A stretch of DNA of 64,000 nucleotides, from positions 186,001-250,000 of the forward strand of contig JADZBE010000007.1 in NCBI GenBank assembly GCA_020852275.1. Direction: 5' to 3'. The first letter of the stretch is position 1, and each line of letters begins with the position of its first letter. The notes below the pieces were generated by a model, which saw only the letters and a list, made by a program, of their open reading frames with translations, did no database searches and was not told the DNA's origin. Shown here piece after piece: positions 53,303 to 64,000 of this stretch. A program made the translations under genes and the position numbers. Origin of the DNA: Phycisphaerales bacterium. Lineage in GTDB: Bacteria > Planctomycetota > Phycisphaerae > UBA1845.

Positions 53303-54316
53303 TTACGTCGGCTTGGCATCGAGGTCCAGCGAGGCAAATTCGCCGCGACGCCACTTGTAGTAGCCCACGGCGGCGATCATCGCCGCGTTGTCGATGCAGT
53401 AAGCCATCTCGGCGGCGCGAAACACGACGCCGCGCTCGCCGCACGCTTGTGTCATGGCGGCGCGCAGGCGCGAGTTGGCCGCGACGCCGCCGCCCATGAC
53501 CACGCAGCGCACGCCCGCGAGTTCCGCCGCTTTCATCGTCTTCCGCACGAGCACGTCCACGACCGCTTCCTGAAAGCTCGCGGCCACGTCGGCGATGTCC
53601 TGCGCCGAGAGCTTCTCCAGCCCGCCGCGGGTGCGACCCTTGCCGTTGACGTGGTACAGCACGGCCGTCTTGACGCCGGAGAATGAGAAGTCGAGCGAGT
53701 CTCGCCGCAGCCAGGTGCGCGGAAAGTCGAAGCGTCGCGGATCGCCGTTCCTGGCGACGCGGTCGATCTGCGGACCGCCGGGATACGGCAGCCCGAGGAT
53801 CGTTGCCACCTTGTCGAACGCCTCCCCCGCGGCGTCGTCCGTCGTCTGCCCGAGGCGCTCGATGTGATCCGGATCCCGCACGAGAAACAGCGACGTGTGT
53901 CCGCCGGAGGCGATGAGCGCCACAGCCGGCCAGGGCGGGGCTTCCGCGCCGATGGCAGGGCTGATGGCGTGGGCTTCGATGTGATGGACGGCGATCAGCG
54001 GCTTGCCCCATGCCCACGCGAGCGTCTTGGCGCCGGTGACGCCGATGAGAAGTGAGCCCACCAGTCCCGGCGCATAGGTCACGGCGACGGCGTCGAGGTC
54101 GGCGCTCGCGCAGCCGGCGCGGGTCATGGCTTCTTCGACCACGGCGTCGAGCCGCTCGATGTGGGCGCGCGAGGCGATCTCCGGCACGACGCCGCCGTAC
54201 TTGGCGTGCAGGTCCGTTTGCGATGCGACGACGCTGCTGTGCACGTGCACGCCGTCGTCCACCACGGCCGCGGCGGTTTCGTCGCAACTCGTCTCAATGC
54301 CCAAGATGCAGGTCAT
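53303..54316 (-). CDS. tsaD: tRNA N6-threonylcarbamoyladenosine transferase TsaD
   Basis: 337 aa, the normal length. ILGIETSCDETA at the N-terminus, the metal-binding HHIEAHA (here IAVHHIEAHAIS), ASGGHTSL, DDAAGEAFDKVA and the C-terminal VVMGGGVAANSRLR. It transfers the threonylcarbamoyl group from the intermediate made by the TsaC domain (here in the fusion at 15092) to A37 of ANN-decoding tRNAs. Monocistronic as far as visible, just upstream of a repeat element. Confidence 0.96.
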   Translation of the reverse strand: MTCILGIETSCDETAAAVVDDGVHVHSSVVASQTDLHAKYGGVVPEIASRAHIERLDAVVEEAMTRAGCASADLDAVAVTYAPGLVGSLLIGVTGAKTLAWAWGKPLIAVHHIEAHAISPAIGAEAPPWPAVALIASGGHTSLFLVRDPDHIERLGQTTDDAAGEAFDKVATILGLPYPGGPQIDRVARNGDPRRFDFPRTWLRRDSLDFSFSGVKTAVLYHVNGKGRTRGGLEKLSAQDIADVAASFQEAVVDVLVRKTMKAAELAGVRCVVMGGGVAANSRLRAAMTQACGERGVVFRAAEMAYCIDNAAMIAAVGYYKWRRGEFASLDLDAKPT

Positions 54317-54353
54317 GCGTTCCTTCCGCGCTTGCGCTACCCCATCGAGTGGC

Positions 54354-54434
54354 GGGTGGCAGGGTCTACGGTGCTCCGTAGACCATGGTCTTGTCGCTCG
54401 TCACGGTCAGGCGAATACGCCCGACCGTGCCACC
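54354..54434. repeat. 82-bp multi-hairpin dispersed element, copy 2
   Basis: Same design as 37308-37390: ends GGGTGGCAGGGTC and GACCGTGCCACC, inner hairpins CTACGGtgctCCGTAG and CAGGCGaataCGCCCG. One stem has a GC-to-TA change on both sides (CAACGG/CCGTTG there, CTACGG/CCGTAG here), showing compensated substitutions and so selection or copying of the folded form. Confidence 0.85.
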
Positions 54435-54775
54435 GAGGCTCCCTCTTGCAGGGAGATACATGTCCTTCACCGCACGGGGCCGCCGCCGCGAACCCGCGCA
54501 GTCCGGAACCTCTCCCGTCATTCCCGTGAGGGTCCGTATCCACTGCATGACCCCTGGGTCGCACATCGCTTCCGCGCATAACACCAAATAAGGCAAAGCC
54601 GGCGGAGTAAGCCGAATTCTGTCGCGCGCCCTGTTTGGGGGCGGGCAGCCGTGACGCCGGCGTCAGGCGAACCTGACCCCGACGACCGACAAGGCCCGCC
54701 CTACGGAGCGTCGCGGGCGATCATTCATCTGGGCCGCCGGTCGCCCGGCGGCTCAAGCACCCTACCCGCAGCTTA

Positions 54776-54948
54776 GGAATGCAGAATGCGGAATGTCGAA
54801 TGCTGAATGAATGCGCGGCCGGCAGAGCAACCAACCCCAGGCGGCAGGTCTCGCTGCTCCCAGAAGCCCGGCTTGGACCTTGGAGTTTTCCGCCCTGCCG
54901 CATTCGCCATTCGTAATTCGCCATTCGTCATTCTGCATTCTGCATTCA
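54776..54948. repeat. Facing tandem repeats inside rnpB, P16/P17 region
   Basis: Arm 54776-54814 carries GAATGCG/GAATGTC units, arm 54899-54948 carries ATTCGCC, ATTCGTC and ATTCTGC units; they are complementary and extend the helix. The apical loop of about 85 nt contains unrelated sequence. Same unit type as insertion 1 in dnaE2 (27009). Confidence 0.88.
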
Positions 54949-55065
54949 CCGGGACGAGCCGCCCCTCGCTGCTTATTTGGGCTTGCCGGCGGTGGGGTTT
55001 GGCCTGCCACGCGAGTCACCCCGCGCGCGGTGCGCTCTTACCGCACCTTTTCACCCTTACCGGGG

Positions 55066-55272
55066 GAAACGCCGAATCGTCGAAACGCCGAATCGTCAAA
55101 ACGTCGAAACGTGCAGGTCGGTAAGCTCCGCCCGCACACGCGCTCTCCGCTTCCGCGCCGTTCCGCTTCGAGACTCGGCCCCTCACTCGCGTGAGGGGTT
55201 TCGATGCCAGCGCCTGCACGACAGCCCCCGCACTTGCGTGAGGGATCCTGAATTCGGCGTTTCGGCGTTTCC
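55066..55272. repeat. Facing tandem repeats inside rnpB, P12 region
   Basis: Arm 55066-55112 has ACGCCGAATCGTCG units, arm 55251-55272 has GCGTTTCGGCGTTTCC, so they pair and lengthen the helix. Between them two hairpins, CCTCACTCGCGTGAGG (55180) and CCCGCACTTGCGTGAGGG (55228), add further branches; a relative (CCCACACTCGCGTGCGGGG) lies at 57419. GAAACGCC units are shared with insertion 3 in dnaE2. Confidence 0.88.
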
Positions 55273-55422
55273 CCCGGCGGTATGTTTTCTGTGCCACTTT
55301 CCCTCGGGTTGCCCCGGGTTGGCGTTACCAACCACCGTGCCCTGTCCGGTTCGGACTTTCCTCACCGCCGTTCGGGTCTCCCCGCACGGCGGCGCGATCG
55401 CCTTCGCCGGCTTTGCGCTTGG

Positions 55423-55451
55423 ATCATAGGGCAGGCGTGATCAAACGTCGA
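55423..55451 (-). promoter_or_regulatory. rnpB promoter candidate
   Basis: On the minus strand a perfect-like -10 box TATGAT (55428-55423) ends six bases before the predicted 5' end, and TCGACG (55451-55446) lies 17 bases upstream of it, matching four of six positions of TTGACA. Confidence 0.6.
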
Positions 55452-55601
55452 CCCCAGACGTGTCTCGTTGCCCGTATCCACTATGATTCGCAGGACACTC
55501 GAGGCGCGCGAGCGGTCCGCGTGGCTGGCGATTTCACAGTGTACGTAGAGAGGGAACATGGCAGTCTTCGTGCAGGAATGGTGGCGCCCCGAACCGGCTG
55601 C

Positions 55602-57254
55602 TTACAAGGTTCTTGCGGCGACGGGCATCCGCCGTCCGGCGCCGAAGGCGCGCGAGGTGACCTTGATGCCCAGCGCCGCCTGCGTTCGCTTGTGCTCGCT
55701 GCGCGCGACCATGCGCGCCACGCGCTGCACGGTGGCGCGGTCGAAGCCCGCCCGCACGATCTCCTCGACGCACTCGTCGCGCTCCACGTAACGCTCCAGG
55801 ATGGCGTCGAGCACGTCATAGGGAGGGAGGGAATCCTGGTCCGTCTGGTTCTCGCGCAGCTCGGCGGACGGAGGCTTGAGCAGGGTGCTCCTGGGGATCA
55901 CGTCGCGCCCGTGTCGCGCGTTGAAATACCGCGCCAGCTCGTACACGCCGGTCTTGGGCACGTCGCTTAGCGGTGCAAACCCGCCGCACATGTCGCCGTA
56001 CAGCGTGCAGTAACCCACCGCCAATTCGGACTTGTTCGACGTCGCCAGAAGCAGCCATCCAAACTTGTTGGACAGGGCCATGAGCAGATTGCCGCGGATG
56101 CGCGCCTGCAGATTCTCCTCGGTGACGTCCGGCGTTCGTCCCTCGAAGCTTGGCGACAGCGTCTGCTCGAGCGCGGAGTGGACGTGCGCGATGGGAAGCA
56201 CGCGAAAGTCGATGCCGAGATTTCGCGCCAGCGCCCCGGCGTCTTCCAAACTGTGCGGACTGCTGAAGCGCGATGGCATCGCCGCGCCGTGTACGTTCTC
56301 GACCCCGAGCGCGTCCACGGCGATCGCCGCCGCCACGGCCGAGTCCACTCCCCCTGACAACCCCAGCACGACTCCGCTGAATCCGCACTTGCGCACGTAG
56401 TCGCGCGTGCCCAGCACGACCGCGCGCCACAGGCTTTCCGTCCCCTCTTGGTACGGCTCGATGCGATCGGGTCCGGCCTCGTCGGTATCCACGAGCAGCA
56501 GATCCTCTTCAAACGGCTTGGCACGGGCGGCCAGCTCGCCTCGCCCGTTGAAGGCCATGCTGACTCCGTCGAAGAGCAGATCATCATTCCCCCCGACCTG
56601 CGCGCAGTACAGCAGCGGCACGCCGTGCCGGCGGACCTGCGCGGCAAAAAGCCGCTCCCGCTCGGCGTGCTTGCCGTTCTCGAACGGCGACGCGGAGATG
56701 TTGACGATCAGGTCCGCACCCGCCCGGGCCGTCGCGGCGATCGGGTCCAGCCCATAGACTGGGCGGCCGCCGAATTGCGCGTCGTTCCACAAATCCTCGC
56801 AAATGGTCAGCCCGACGCGAATCCGCGCGGCACCGGCGGGCACGGTGGCGATCCGCACCGTCCGGCCCGGCGTGAAGTAGCGCGACTCGTCGAAGACGTC
56901 GTAGGTGGGCAGGAGACATTTGGCGTACGTCTGCTGGACGCGCCCTTCGCTGCATGCGGCGGCGGAGTTGTGAATGCCCGTGCCCGTGCCCTCGGCGATC
57001 GGTTGCGCGAAACCGACGATGACGGTCAGGTCGCGGCAGGCCTCGGCGACGCGCTCGACGGCCTCGACGTTTCTGAGGATGAAGTCGTGACGCAGGAGGA
57101 GGTCGCGCGGGGGATAGCCGATGAGGCAGAGCTCCGGCAGGATCGCCAGCGCCGCCCCGCGCCGGCGCGCCTCGTCGAGGACGTCGAGCACTCGGCGCGT
57201 GTTTCCATCGATGTCGCCGACGATCGGGTTGATCTGCCCCAGCAGAACTTTCAT
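55602..57254 (-). CDS. nadE: Glutamine-dependent NAD+ synthase
   Basis: 550 aa from ATG 57254; 57 codons upstream are not conserved. The N-terminal nitrilase-fold glutaminase has the triad Glu (PELCLIGYPPRD), Lys (YAKCLLPTYDVFDE) and Cys (LTICEDLWND). The C-terminal synthetase has the PP-loop LSGGVDSAVAA, and EENLQARIRGN, ATSNKSELAVGYCTLYGDMCGG, LPPYDVLD. It converts nicotinic acid adenine dinucleotide to NAD using Gln as ammonia donor. The same substrate feeds the larB product earlier in the window. Single gene, divergent from the iron alcohol dehydrogenase. Confidence 0.95.
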   Translation of the reverse strand: MKVLLGQINPIVGDIDGNTRRVLDVLDEARRRGAALAILPELCLIGYPPRDLLLRHDFILRNVEAVERVAEACRDLTVIVGFAQPIAEGTGTGIHNSAAACSEGRVQQTYAKCLLPTYDVFDESRYFTPGRTVRIATVPAGAARIRVGLTICEDLWNDAQFGGRPVYGLDPIAATARAGADLIVNISASPFENGKHAERERLFAAQVRRHGVPLLYCAQVGGNDDLLFDGVSMAFNGRGELAARAKPFEEDLLLVDTDEAGPDRIEPYQEGTESLWRAVVLGTRDYVRKCGFSGVVLGLSGGVDSAVAAAIAVDALGVENVHGAAMPSRFSSPHSLEDAGALARNLGIDFRVLPIAHVHSALEQTLSPSFEGRTPDVTEENLQARIRGNLLMALSNKFGWLLLATSNKSELAVGYCTLYGDMCGGFAPLSDVPKTGVYELARYFNARHGRDVIPRSTLLKPPSAELRENQTDQDSLPPYDVLDAILERYVERDECVEEIVRAGFDRATVQRVARMVARSEHKRTQAALGIKVTSRAFGAGRRMPVAARTL

Positions 57255-57520
57255 GCCCGCATGGTCGAGCGCGACGTGAACGTACGCAAGCGCCGACGCT
57301 GAATCAGGCGTCGGATGGCAGATGACGTGCCGAGAGGGCTCTGGTACGTTCGCGGGTCGCGTGAGTGCGCTGCGCGCCGCGAGTCCCACGGACGAACGGC
57401 GCGTCGCGGGGCGCCGGCCCCACACTCGCGTGCGGGGTTCAGAACGAAGTCGCAGGCAGCTTCGCGCGGGTGCGACGGCGCGGGAGCGTCCACGGAAGCG
57501 CGAGGACCGGGGATTCGCAA

Positions 57521-58681
57521 GTGGGGCAGGACGGGGCTGGGGATCTGCTGGCGAGATCGACCACGCACGTGGTCTGCGAGGCGGGGTGCCTGCGGCGCTT
57601 GGGCGAGTTCGTCGCTGACGCGGGCGTGGGTCGCGTGCTGCTCGTGACGGATCCGGGCATCGTGGCCGCGGGGCATGTGACTCGTGCGCTCGATTCGATC
57701 GCAGCCCGCGACATCGAAGCCACTGTTTTCCAAGGGGTGCGCGAAAATCCCACGACGCTGGAGGCCCAGGCCTGTGCGGAGGCTGCGCGGCGAGCCGGCG
57801 CAGAGCTGCTGGTTGCGCTCGGCGGGGGCAGCGCGATGGACTGCATGAAGGGGGCGAACCTGCTGCTGACCAACGGCGGGCGGATTCAGGACTACCGCGG
57901 GGACGCGCCGCCGGAGGTGCTGACCCGGAGGAACGGGCTGCTGCCCATGATCGCCGTGCCGACCACCGCGGGCACGGGCAGCGAAGCTCAGTCTTTCGCG
58001 CTCATCAGCGATCCGGTCACGCATGAGAAGCTGGTCTGCGGTGACCGCCGAGCGCCCGGCGCGGGCGGCCTGCGCCCCATCCTTGCGTTGTTGGATCCCG
58101 AACTGACCCGGACGGTCCCGCGCGCCGTGGCGGCTGCCGTGGGCATCGACGCCATCGCACACGCGGTTGAGACCGCCGGGTGCAACGTCCGCAGCGCCGG
58201 GTCACTGGAGTTCTCCACCGCGGCGTGGCGGCTGCTCTCACGCAGTTTCGTCAGATCGCTAAGCGATCCGGAGGACGGGTCCGCTCGTCGGGACATGCTC
58301 GTCGGGGCGCACCTTGCCGGGGCGGCCATCGAGCGGTCGATGCTGGGGGTCGCGCATTCCTGCGCAAATCCGCTGACGGCGCAGTATGGCGTCGTGCACG
58401 GGCGTGCGGTCGGGCTGATGCTGCCGCACGTCGTGCGATTCAATGCCGAACCGCCGCCGAGTCCGTACGCGGCACTGGCGCCGGATGCCGCGGGGTTCGC
58501 CGAGCAGATCGAGTCTTTCCTGGAGGCGGCGGCGCTCCCGCGACGCCTGCGCGACCTGCACGTGCCCGCCGAGGCGCTGCCGGAGCTTGCGCGCCAAGCC
58601 GCGATGCAGTGGACCGCCCGCTTCAACCCGCGCCCCGTGACGGTTGATGACCTCCTTACCCTGTATCAGCGCGCGTGGTGA
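57521..58681 (+). CDS. Iron-containing alcohol dehydrogenase
   Basis: 386 aa if started at GTG 57521, with GGGGA eight bases upstream; in-frame codons back to 57365 are less plausible. Family signatures: ALGGGSAMDCMKGANLLL (NAD-binding), VPTTAGTGSEA, the metal ligands Asp and His in GIDAIAHAVE, His in GVAHSCANPL and His in GVVHGRAVGLMLPHVV. Substrate unknown; group III Fe-ADH enzymes reduce aldehydes or oxidise small alcohols. Confidence 0.88.
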   Translation: MGQDGAGDLLARSTTHVVCEAGCLRRLGEFVADAGVGRVLLVTDPGIVAAGHVTRALDSIAARDIEATVFQGVRENPTTLEAQACAEAARRAGAELLVALGGGSAMDCMKGANLLLTNGGRIQDYRGDAPPEVLTRRNGLLPMIAVPTTAGTGSEAQSFALISDPVTHEKLVCGDRRAPGAGGLRPILALLDPELTRTVPRAVAAAVGIDAIAHAVETAGCNVRSAGSLEFSTAAWRLLSRSFVRSLSDPEDGSARRDMLVGAHLAGAAIERSMLGVAHSCANPLTAQYGVVHGRAVGLMLPHVVRFNAEPPPSPYAALAPDAAGFAEQIESFLEAAALPRRLRDLHVPAEALPELARQAAMQWTARFNPRPVTVDDLLTLYQRAW

Positions 58682-58858
58682 CGGAGCCGGGATGAATGCA
58701 CGGAGCCGCGTGTCCTTTCGACTCCGGTGCGCAGCGCAGGGATTGCACCGAATTTGCAGGACGCCCAGCTTCTGGGACGAAAACGGCGGTCCCCTGAAGT
58801 GAATGTGCCTACGATGCGATTCCTTGTGACGGTCGCGGTTCGGTTTTGCAACCGCGCC

Positions 58859-59545
58859 TTACTGCGCCGAGGCAGAGACCGGCAGCTTCGAACGAAGCGA
58901 CGCAACCGCGGGGAAGTTGCGTCCAGGGCAGGCCGTCTGATGCGTTACGCCGCCGTGCGTGCAGATTCGTTCCGGCGAGATATGCCCTTCACGGCAGAGG
59001 AAATCAACCAGCCGGCGAAGCGAGGCGAGCTGGGCCGCGGAGGGTCGCGTCTTTTCAAAGTTGCCGACGAGGCAGATGCCGATTCCGTGCTCGTTGTAGT
59101 AGTTGTTGGCGGTCTTGCAGTGGGCGCCGTGCTTCTGCTTGGGCCAGCGCGGACCGACCTCGACGGCGCCGTCGGGCGTGTCCGTGCCGTTGCCGATCAC
59201 AAAATGATACCCGAGCTCATCCCAACCACGGCTGAGCCGATGGTCGCGGTCAAACCGCTGCGCGCCGCCGACGTCCGTGGCGCTGTGATGGATCACGATG
59301 GTGCCCCAGCGCGAGCTGATGCGACCGCCCGGCGGATACCACTCGGCCGGGTATCGCCCGGCGACGCGGTTTGTCGGTGTGCTGGTGGGGGAGAAGCCAC
59401 CCTGCGCGACGGATCGAGGCGAGCCTGCGGAAGGAAACGTGACATCCGGCAGGTATGCGAACCCGTCCGCATCCGGCTGCGCACAGCCGCCAAGTACGAG
59501 GATTCCCACCATACCCGTCAGCAGGACGCACGTCATGTGCCGCAT
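58859..59545 (-). CDS. Lipoprotein N-acetylmuramoyl-L-alanine amidase (Amidase_2)
   Basis: 228 aa from ATG 59545, with GGAG eight bases upstream; the in-frame TTG at 59551 would place that site inside. Lipobox LGGC. Amidase_2 zinc residues: His in IVIHHSAT, His and Cys in HGGVTHQTACPG. Also LGYHFVIGNG and GIGICLVGNFE. It cleaves between muramic acid and the stem peptide. The protein is anchored to a membrane and faces the periplasm. Confidence 0.9.
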   Translation of the reverse strand: MRHMTCVLLTGMVGILVLGGCAQPDADGFAYLPDVTFPSAGSPRSVAQGGFSPTSTPTNRVAGRYPAEWYPPGGRISSRWGTIVIHHSATDVGGAQRFDRDHRLSRGWDELGYHFVIGNGTDTPDGAVEVGPRWPKQKHGAHCKTANNYYNEHGIGICLVGNFEKTRPSAAQLASLRRLVDFLCREGHISPERICTHGGVTHQTACPGRNFPAVASLRSKLPVSASAQ

Positions 59546-60285
59546 GAACAACGCTCCATGATTGAGGCGGATTCCCGTCCGCCTGATTCACCCTTCCCCC
59601 CCGGCAGCCCTTCGCAACACTCCAAGCCGCAGGGTCCGGCACAGGAGTTCCCCCGGAGCAAAGCACGTCTCGGAGGTCCGTGATAGAACACGTCCCGGAG
59701 GTCCGTGCCACCCTGTCTGCAACGGCCTGTTAGCGATATCGGACGTTCGCGCTTTGATATTCAGTGGATCGGCGCGGCACGTGTACATTCAACGACGCAG
59801 GAACGCCGGGAGGATACCCGCCCGCCCCCCGACCGCAATCCTGCGCGCCGCCGCCTTTGGCGGGAGGGGTGTGGCCACGAATCCTGGCACTTCAGCTTTC
59901 TCCACGACGAGTCTGGCCGTGGATTCGACATCCGCTTTTCGCCCTCCGGCCAAGGAACCTCCGGGCGCAGCAAGCACACCCCATGGGAGCCAATTCAACG
60001 GCCCACATCGTGGCGCGCCGCAGGCTCGGGTTCTTGCGAGCCGAGCGCGTTCGCATGAGACCCGGGCAAGGGCTGACACAGCCGGCGGTTTCTGGCACCG
60101 GTTCTGACACGGGGCGATGATGGTTCGCTCCCTCATGGCCTAGGCTCTGTCAGGCCAGTGGATGCGCCACCCGGCGCCAAGGCGGGGTTGCGGGCAACCG
60201 GGGTTGACGGCAACCGCGTTCCACGTGATGATAAGGGGCTTGAGGAATCTCTGGGTTGAAAACTCGAAGGAACGCGTAACCCGCC
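59546..60285. other. Gene-free divergent intergenic region
   Basis: 740 bp without a convincing gene. Near 60122 there is a partial copy (GGTTCGCTCCCTCATGGCC) of the repeat tandemly arranged at 23994. GGGTTGCGGGCAACC and GGTTGACGGCAACC strings (60186, 60205) can each form small hairpins in front of efp. Confidence 0.45.
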
Positions 60286-60846
60286 ATGCTCAGCGCTATC
60301 GATCTCCGCGCCGGTAAGACCATCATCTACGAAGGCGAGCTGTTCATCGTCCACGAGGCCCATCGCGTGTCGAAGGGCAATTGGCGCAGCTACGTCCAGT
60401 CCAAGCTGAAGAACTTCAAGACGGGCAACATTATCGACGCCCGCTTCGGCGTGGATGACAAGGTCGAGGTGCCCTTCGTCGAGACCAAGCAGTACGAATA
60501 CCTGTACCCGGAGGGCGAAAACCTCGTCCTCATGGACTTGGAAACGTTCGACCAGATCCCGCTGGACAAGGTGCTGGTCGGCGACGGGCTGAAGTTCCTC
60601 AAGCCCAACGAGAAAATCACCTGCCAGATTTATCAGGACAAGGTCGTCGGCGTCGAACTGCCCAATGCCGTCGAGTTGAAGGTCATGGATACGCCGCCGG
60701 TGGTCAAAGGCTCCACGGCCACGAATCAGAACAAGGACGCCGTCATGGAGACGGGCGCCCGCGTCAAGGTTCCGCCGTTCGTCGAGATCGGCGAGCTGAT
60801 CCGCGTGGATACGCGGACCGGCGAATACATCGAGCGCGTTCGTTGA
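60286..60846 (+). CDS. efp: Elongation factor P with an atypical loop tip
   Basis: 186 aa, normal length. All three domains fit: DLRAGKTIIYEGELFIV, the loop HRVSKGNWRSYVQSKLKN, VPFVETKQYEYLYPEGENLVLMD, LPNAVELKVMDTPPVVKGSTA, and the end GARVKVPPFVEIGELIRVDTRTGEYIER. It rescues ribosomes stalled at polyproline. Aligned with E. coli EF-P by residue count, the modified Lys34 is Asn32 and Gly35 is Trp33 (KGNW). Start by AAGGAA about 13 bases upstream. A small frame overlaps its stop. Confidence 0.95.
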   Translation: MLSAIDLRAGKTIIYEGELFIVHEAHRVSKGNWRSYVQSKLKNFKTGNIIDARFGVDDKVEVPFVETKQYEYLYPEGENLVLMDLETFDQIPLDKVLVGDGLKFLKPNEKITCQIYQDKVVGVELPNAVELKVMDTPPVVKGSTATNQNKDAVMETGARVKVPPFVEIGELIRVDTRTGEYIERVR

Positions 60847-61229
60847 AGCTGAGACCCGCACCATTCGAGTCCGACGCATGGGGGACGGCGCGAGGTTGCC
60901 CGCCCGCACACGAGGCGGTTGGGCGCTTGGCGCGCCTGCGCCGGGCCGAAGTCGTCGTGGCGGTGGCGATGGGCGTGCTGCTGACCTCGGCGCTGCCCGT
61001 CCGCAGTTCAAGCCGGGGGCTTCCCCAGGCTGAGTTTTCCGCATGGAGCGCGGCGACGCCGATCGCGGCTTCGCTGGGTTTTGTGCCCTCGACGAGCGAT
61101 GCAACGGCCTCCGCCCTCGTGTTTGCCCTGCCCGGGCTGGTGGTCGTGGCCATCGTGTGCGTGCTGGTCGAGTCGCGGCTGACCCGGCGGGTCCGCATGT
61201 CGCGCATCGGCGGTTTGTACGGCCCCTGA
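60843..61229 (+). CDS. Possible small membrane protein (weak)
   Basis: 128 aa only if it begins with TTG overlapping the efp stop; no ATG or GTG near it fits. Two hydrophobic segments, about residues 38-54 and 92-111 (ALVFALPGLVVVAIVCVLV), end in a charged RLTRRVRMSR. Location between efp and secA is compatible with a real gene. Not recognised. It may be a chance frame in GC-rich DNA. Confidence 0.35.
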   Translation: MKLRPAPFESDAWGTARGCPPAHEAVGRLARLRRAEVVVAVAMGVLLTSALPVRSSSRGLPQAEFSAWSAATPIAASLGFVPSTSDATASALVFALPGLVVVAIVCVLVESRLTRRVRMSRIGGLYGP

Positions 61230-61399
61230 GCTTGGCCCATTCCCGCCGCAGGGTTGAGCTGTGGCTCGCCGCGCGGCCCTACACACCGTCCATCCAACTG
61301 TTCCATTCTGTGCTGTATCGCCGTGGACCCAAGCACCAGTCCCCGCCGTGGCGAACTCTGATCGAACGTGACCGGACCCTCTGAAAGAAGAAATACGAC

Positions 61400-64000
<2,601 letters not shown>

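Larger units (their letters stand above)
54592..55417 (-). ncRNA. rnpB: RNase P RNA, bacterial type A, with two large helix insertions
   Basis: Read on the minus strand: P1 strand AAAGCCGGC pairs with GCCGGCTTT at the 3' end, GGTGAGGAAAGTCCGAACC near the 5' end, CAGGGC, GGTTGGTAACGCC, GTAAGGGTGAAAAGGTGCGG, TAAGAGCGCACCGCGCG, GGGTAGGGTGCTTGAGCC, CCAGATGAATGATCGCC and the final CAGAATTCGGCTTAC. All conserved core segments are present in order. Bacterial RNase P RNA is usually 350-420 nt; this one is about 826 nt because the regions corresponding to helices P12 and P16/P17 hold tandem-repeat insertions (see the separate entries). P12 and P17 naming is by position relative to the E. coli RNA. It matures tRNA 5' ends. 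Ends are approximate. Confidence 0.95.

Noticed and set aside
54597..55430. Short protein frames in the 54.6-55.4 kb region
   Set aside because: The sequence is an RNase P RNA on the minus strand; the frames are by-products of its repeat insertions.

Overview
The window is high-GC DNA with almost all coding sequence in short, strand-alternating blocks. Its protein content points to a Planctomycetota bacterium, probably near Phycisphaerae. The signs are a dockerin-like DGDGDIDLRDW tail on an FG-GAP protein, C-terminal zinc ribbons of the RCPECGTP type, a sulfatase-fold hydrolase, many secreted proteins and lipoproteins, and cytosolic enzymes fused into long multidomain chains. The taxonomic call is an inference; there is no rRNA gene and I saw no tRNA gene.

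Layout: 1-10057 (minus) holds a secreted metalloprotease cut by the edge, a PutA-like protein, the AddA helicase-nuclease and a small lipoprotein. 10578-14519 (plus) holds a zinc-ribbon membrane protein, larB-nnrD, and a small protein coupled to galE. 14634-16213 (minus) is a TsaC-arginine/tyrosine phosphatase fusion overlapping rpiB. 16622-20422 (plus) is an M14 peptidase joined to an S9B peptidase. 21506-23569 (minus) is an M3 oligopeptidase. 24168-30228 (plus) is a mutagenesis cassette: S24/UmuD-like protein, DNA polymerase IV and a DnaE2-type polymerase. 30259-35451 (minus) encodes four envelope or secreted proteins. Then come rlmI, an AroD-AroE-AroK fusion, a CapK/PaaK-like ligase, a secreted protein, a large periplasmic protein, a flippase, a flavoprotein, a Thr-nucleophile sulfatase-like lipoprotein, tsaD, rnpB, nadE, an iron alcohol dehydrogenase, an amidase, efp and the first 867 codons of secA.

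The strongest unexplained signal is repeat DNA. Short tandem repeats of about 7-8 bp, arranged as two facing arms that can pair, sit in three places inside the dnaE2 reading frame without breaking it. They also flank the S24-dinB gap and are inserted in two helices of the RNase P RNA gene, which grows to about 826 nt. Other palindromic families occur between genes: ATTCCC-type 20-mers, an approximately 82-bp multi-hairpin element and a 47-bp tandem unit. One element sits at the 3' end of the AroDEK gene, beside a second copy of its C-terminal coding sequence.

Other points worth a second look are the PutA-like protein with a lost aldehyde dehydrogenase cysteine, an EF-P with Asn at the modified loop tip, a cysteine-rich insertion in SecA and a C-terminal domain shared by three secreted proteins.
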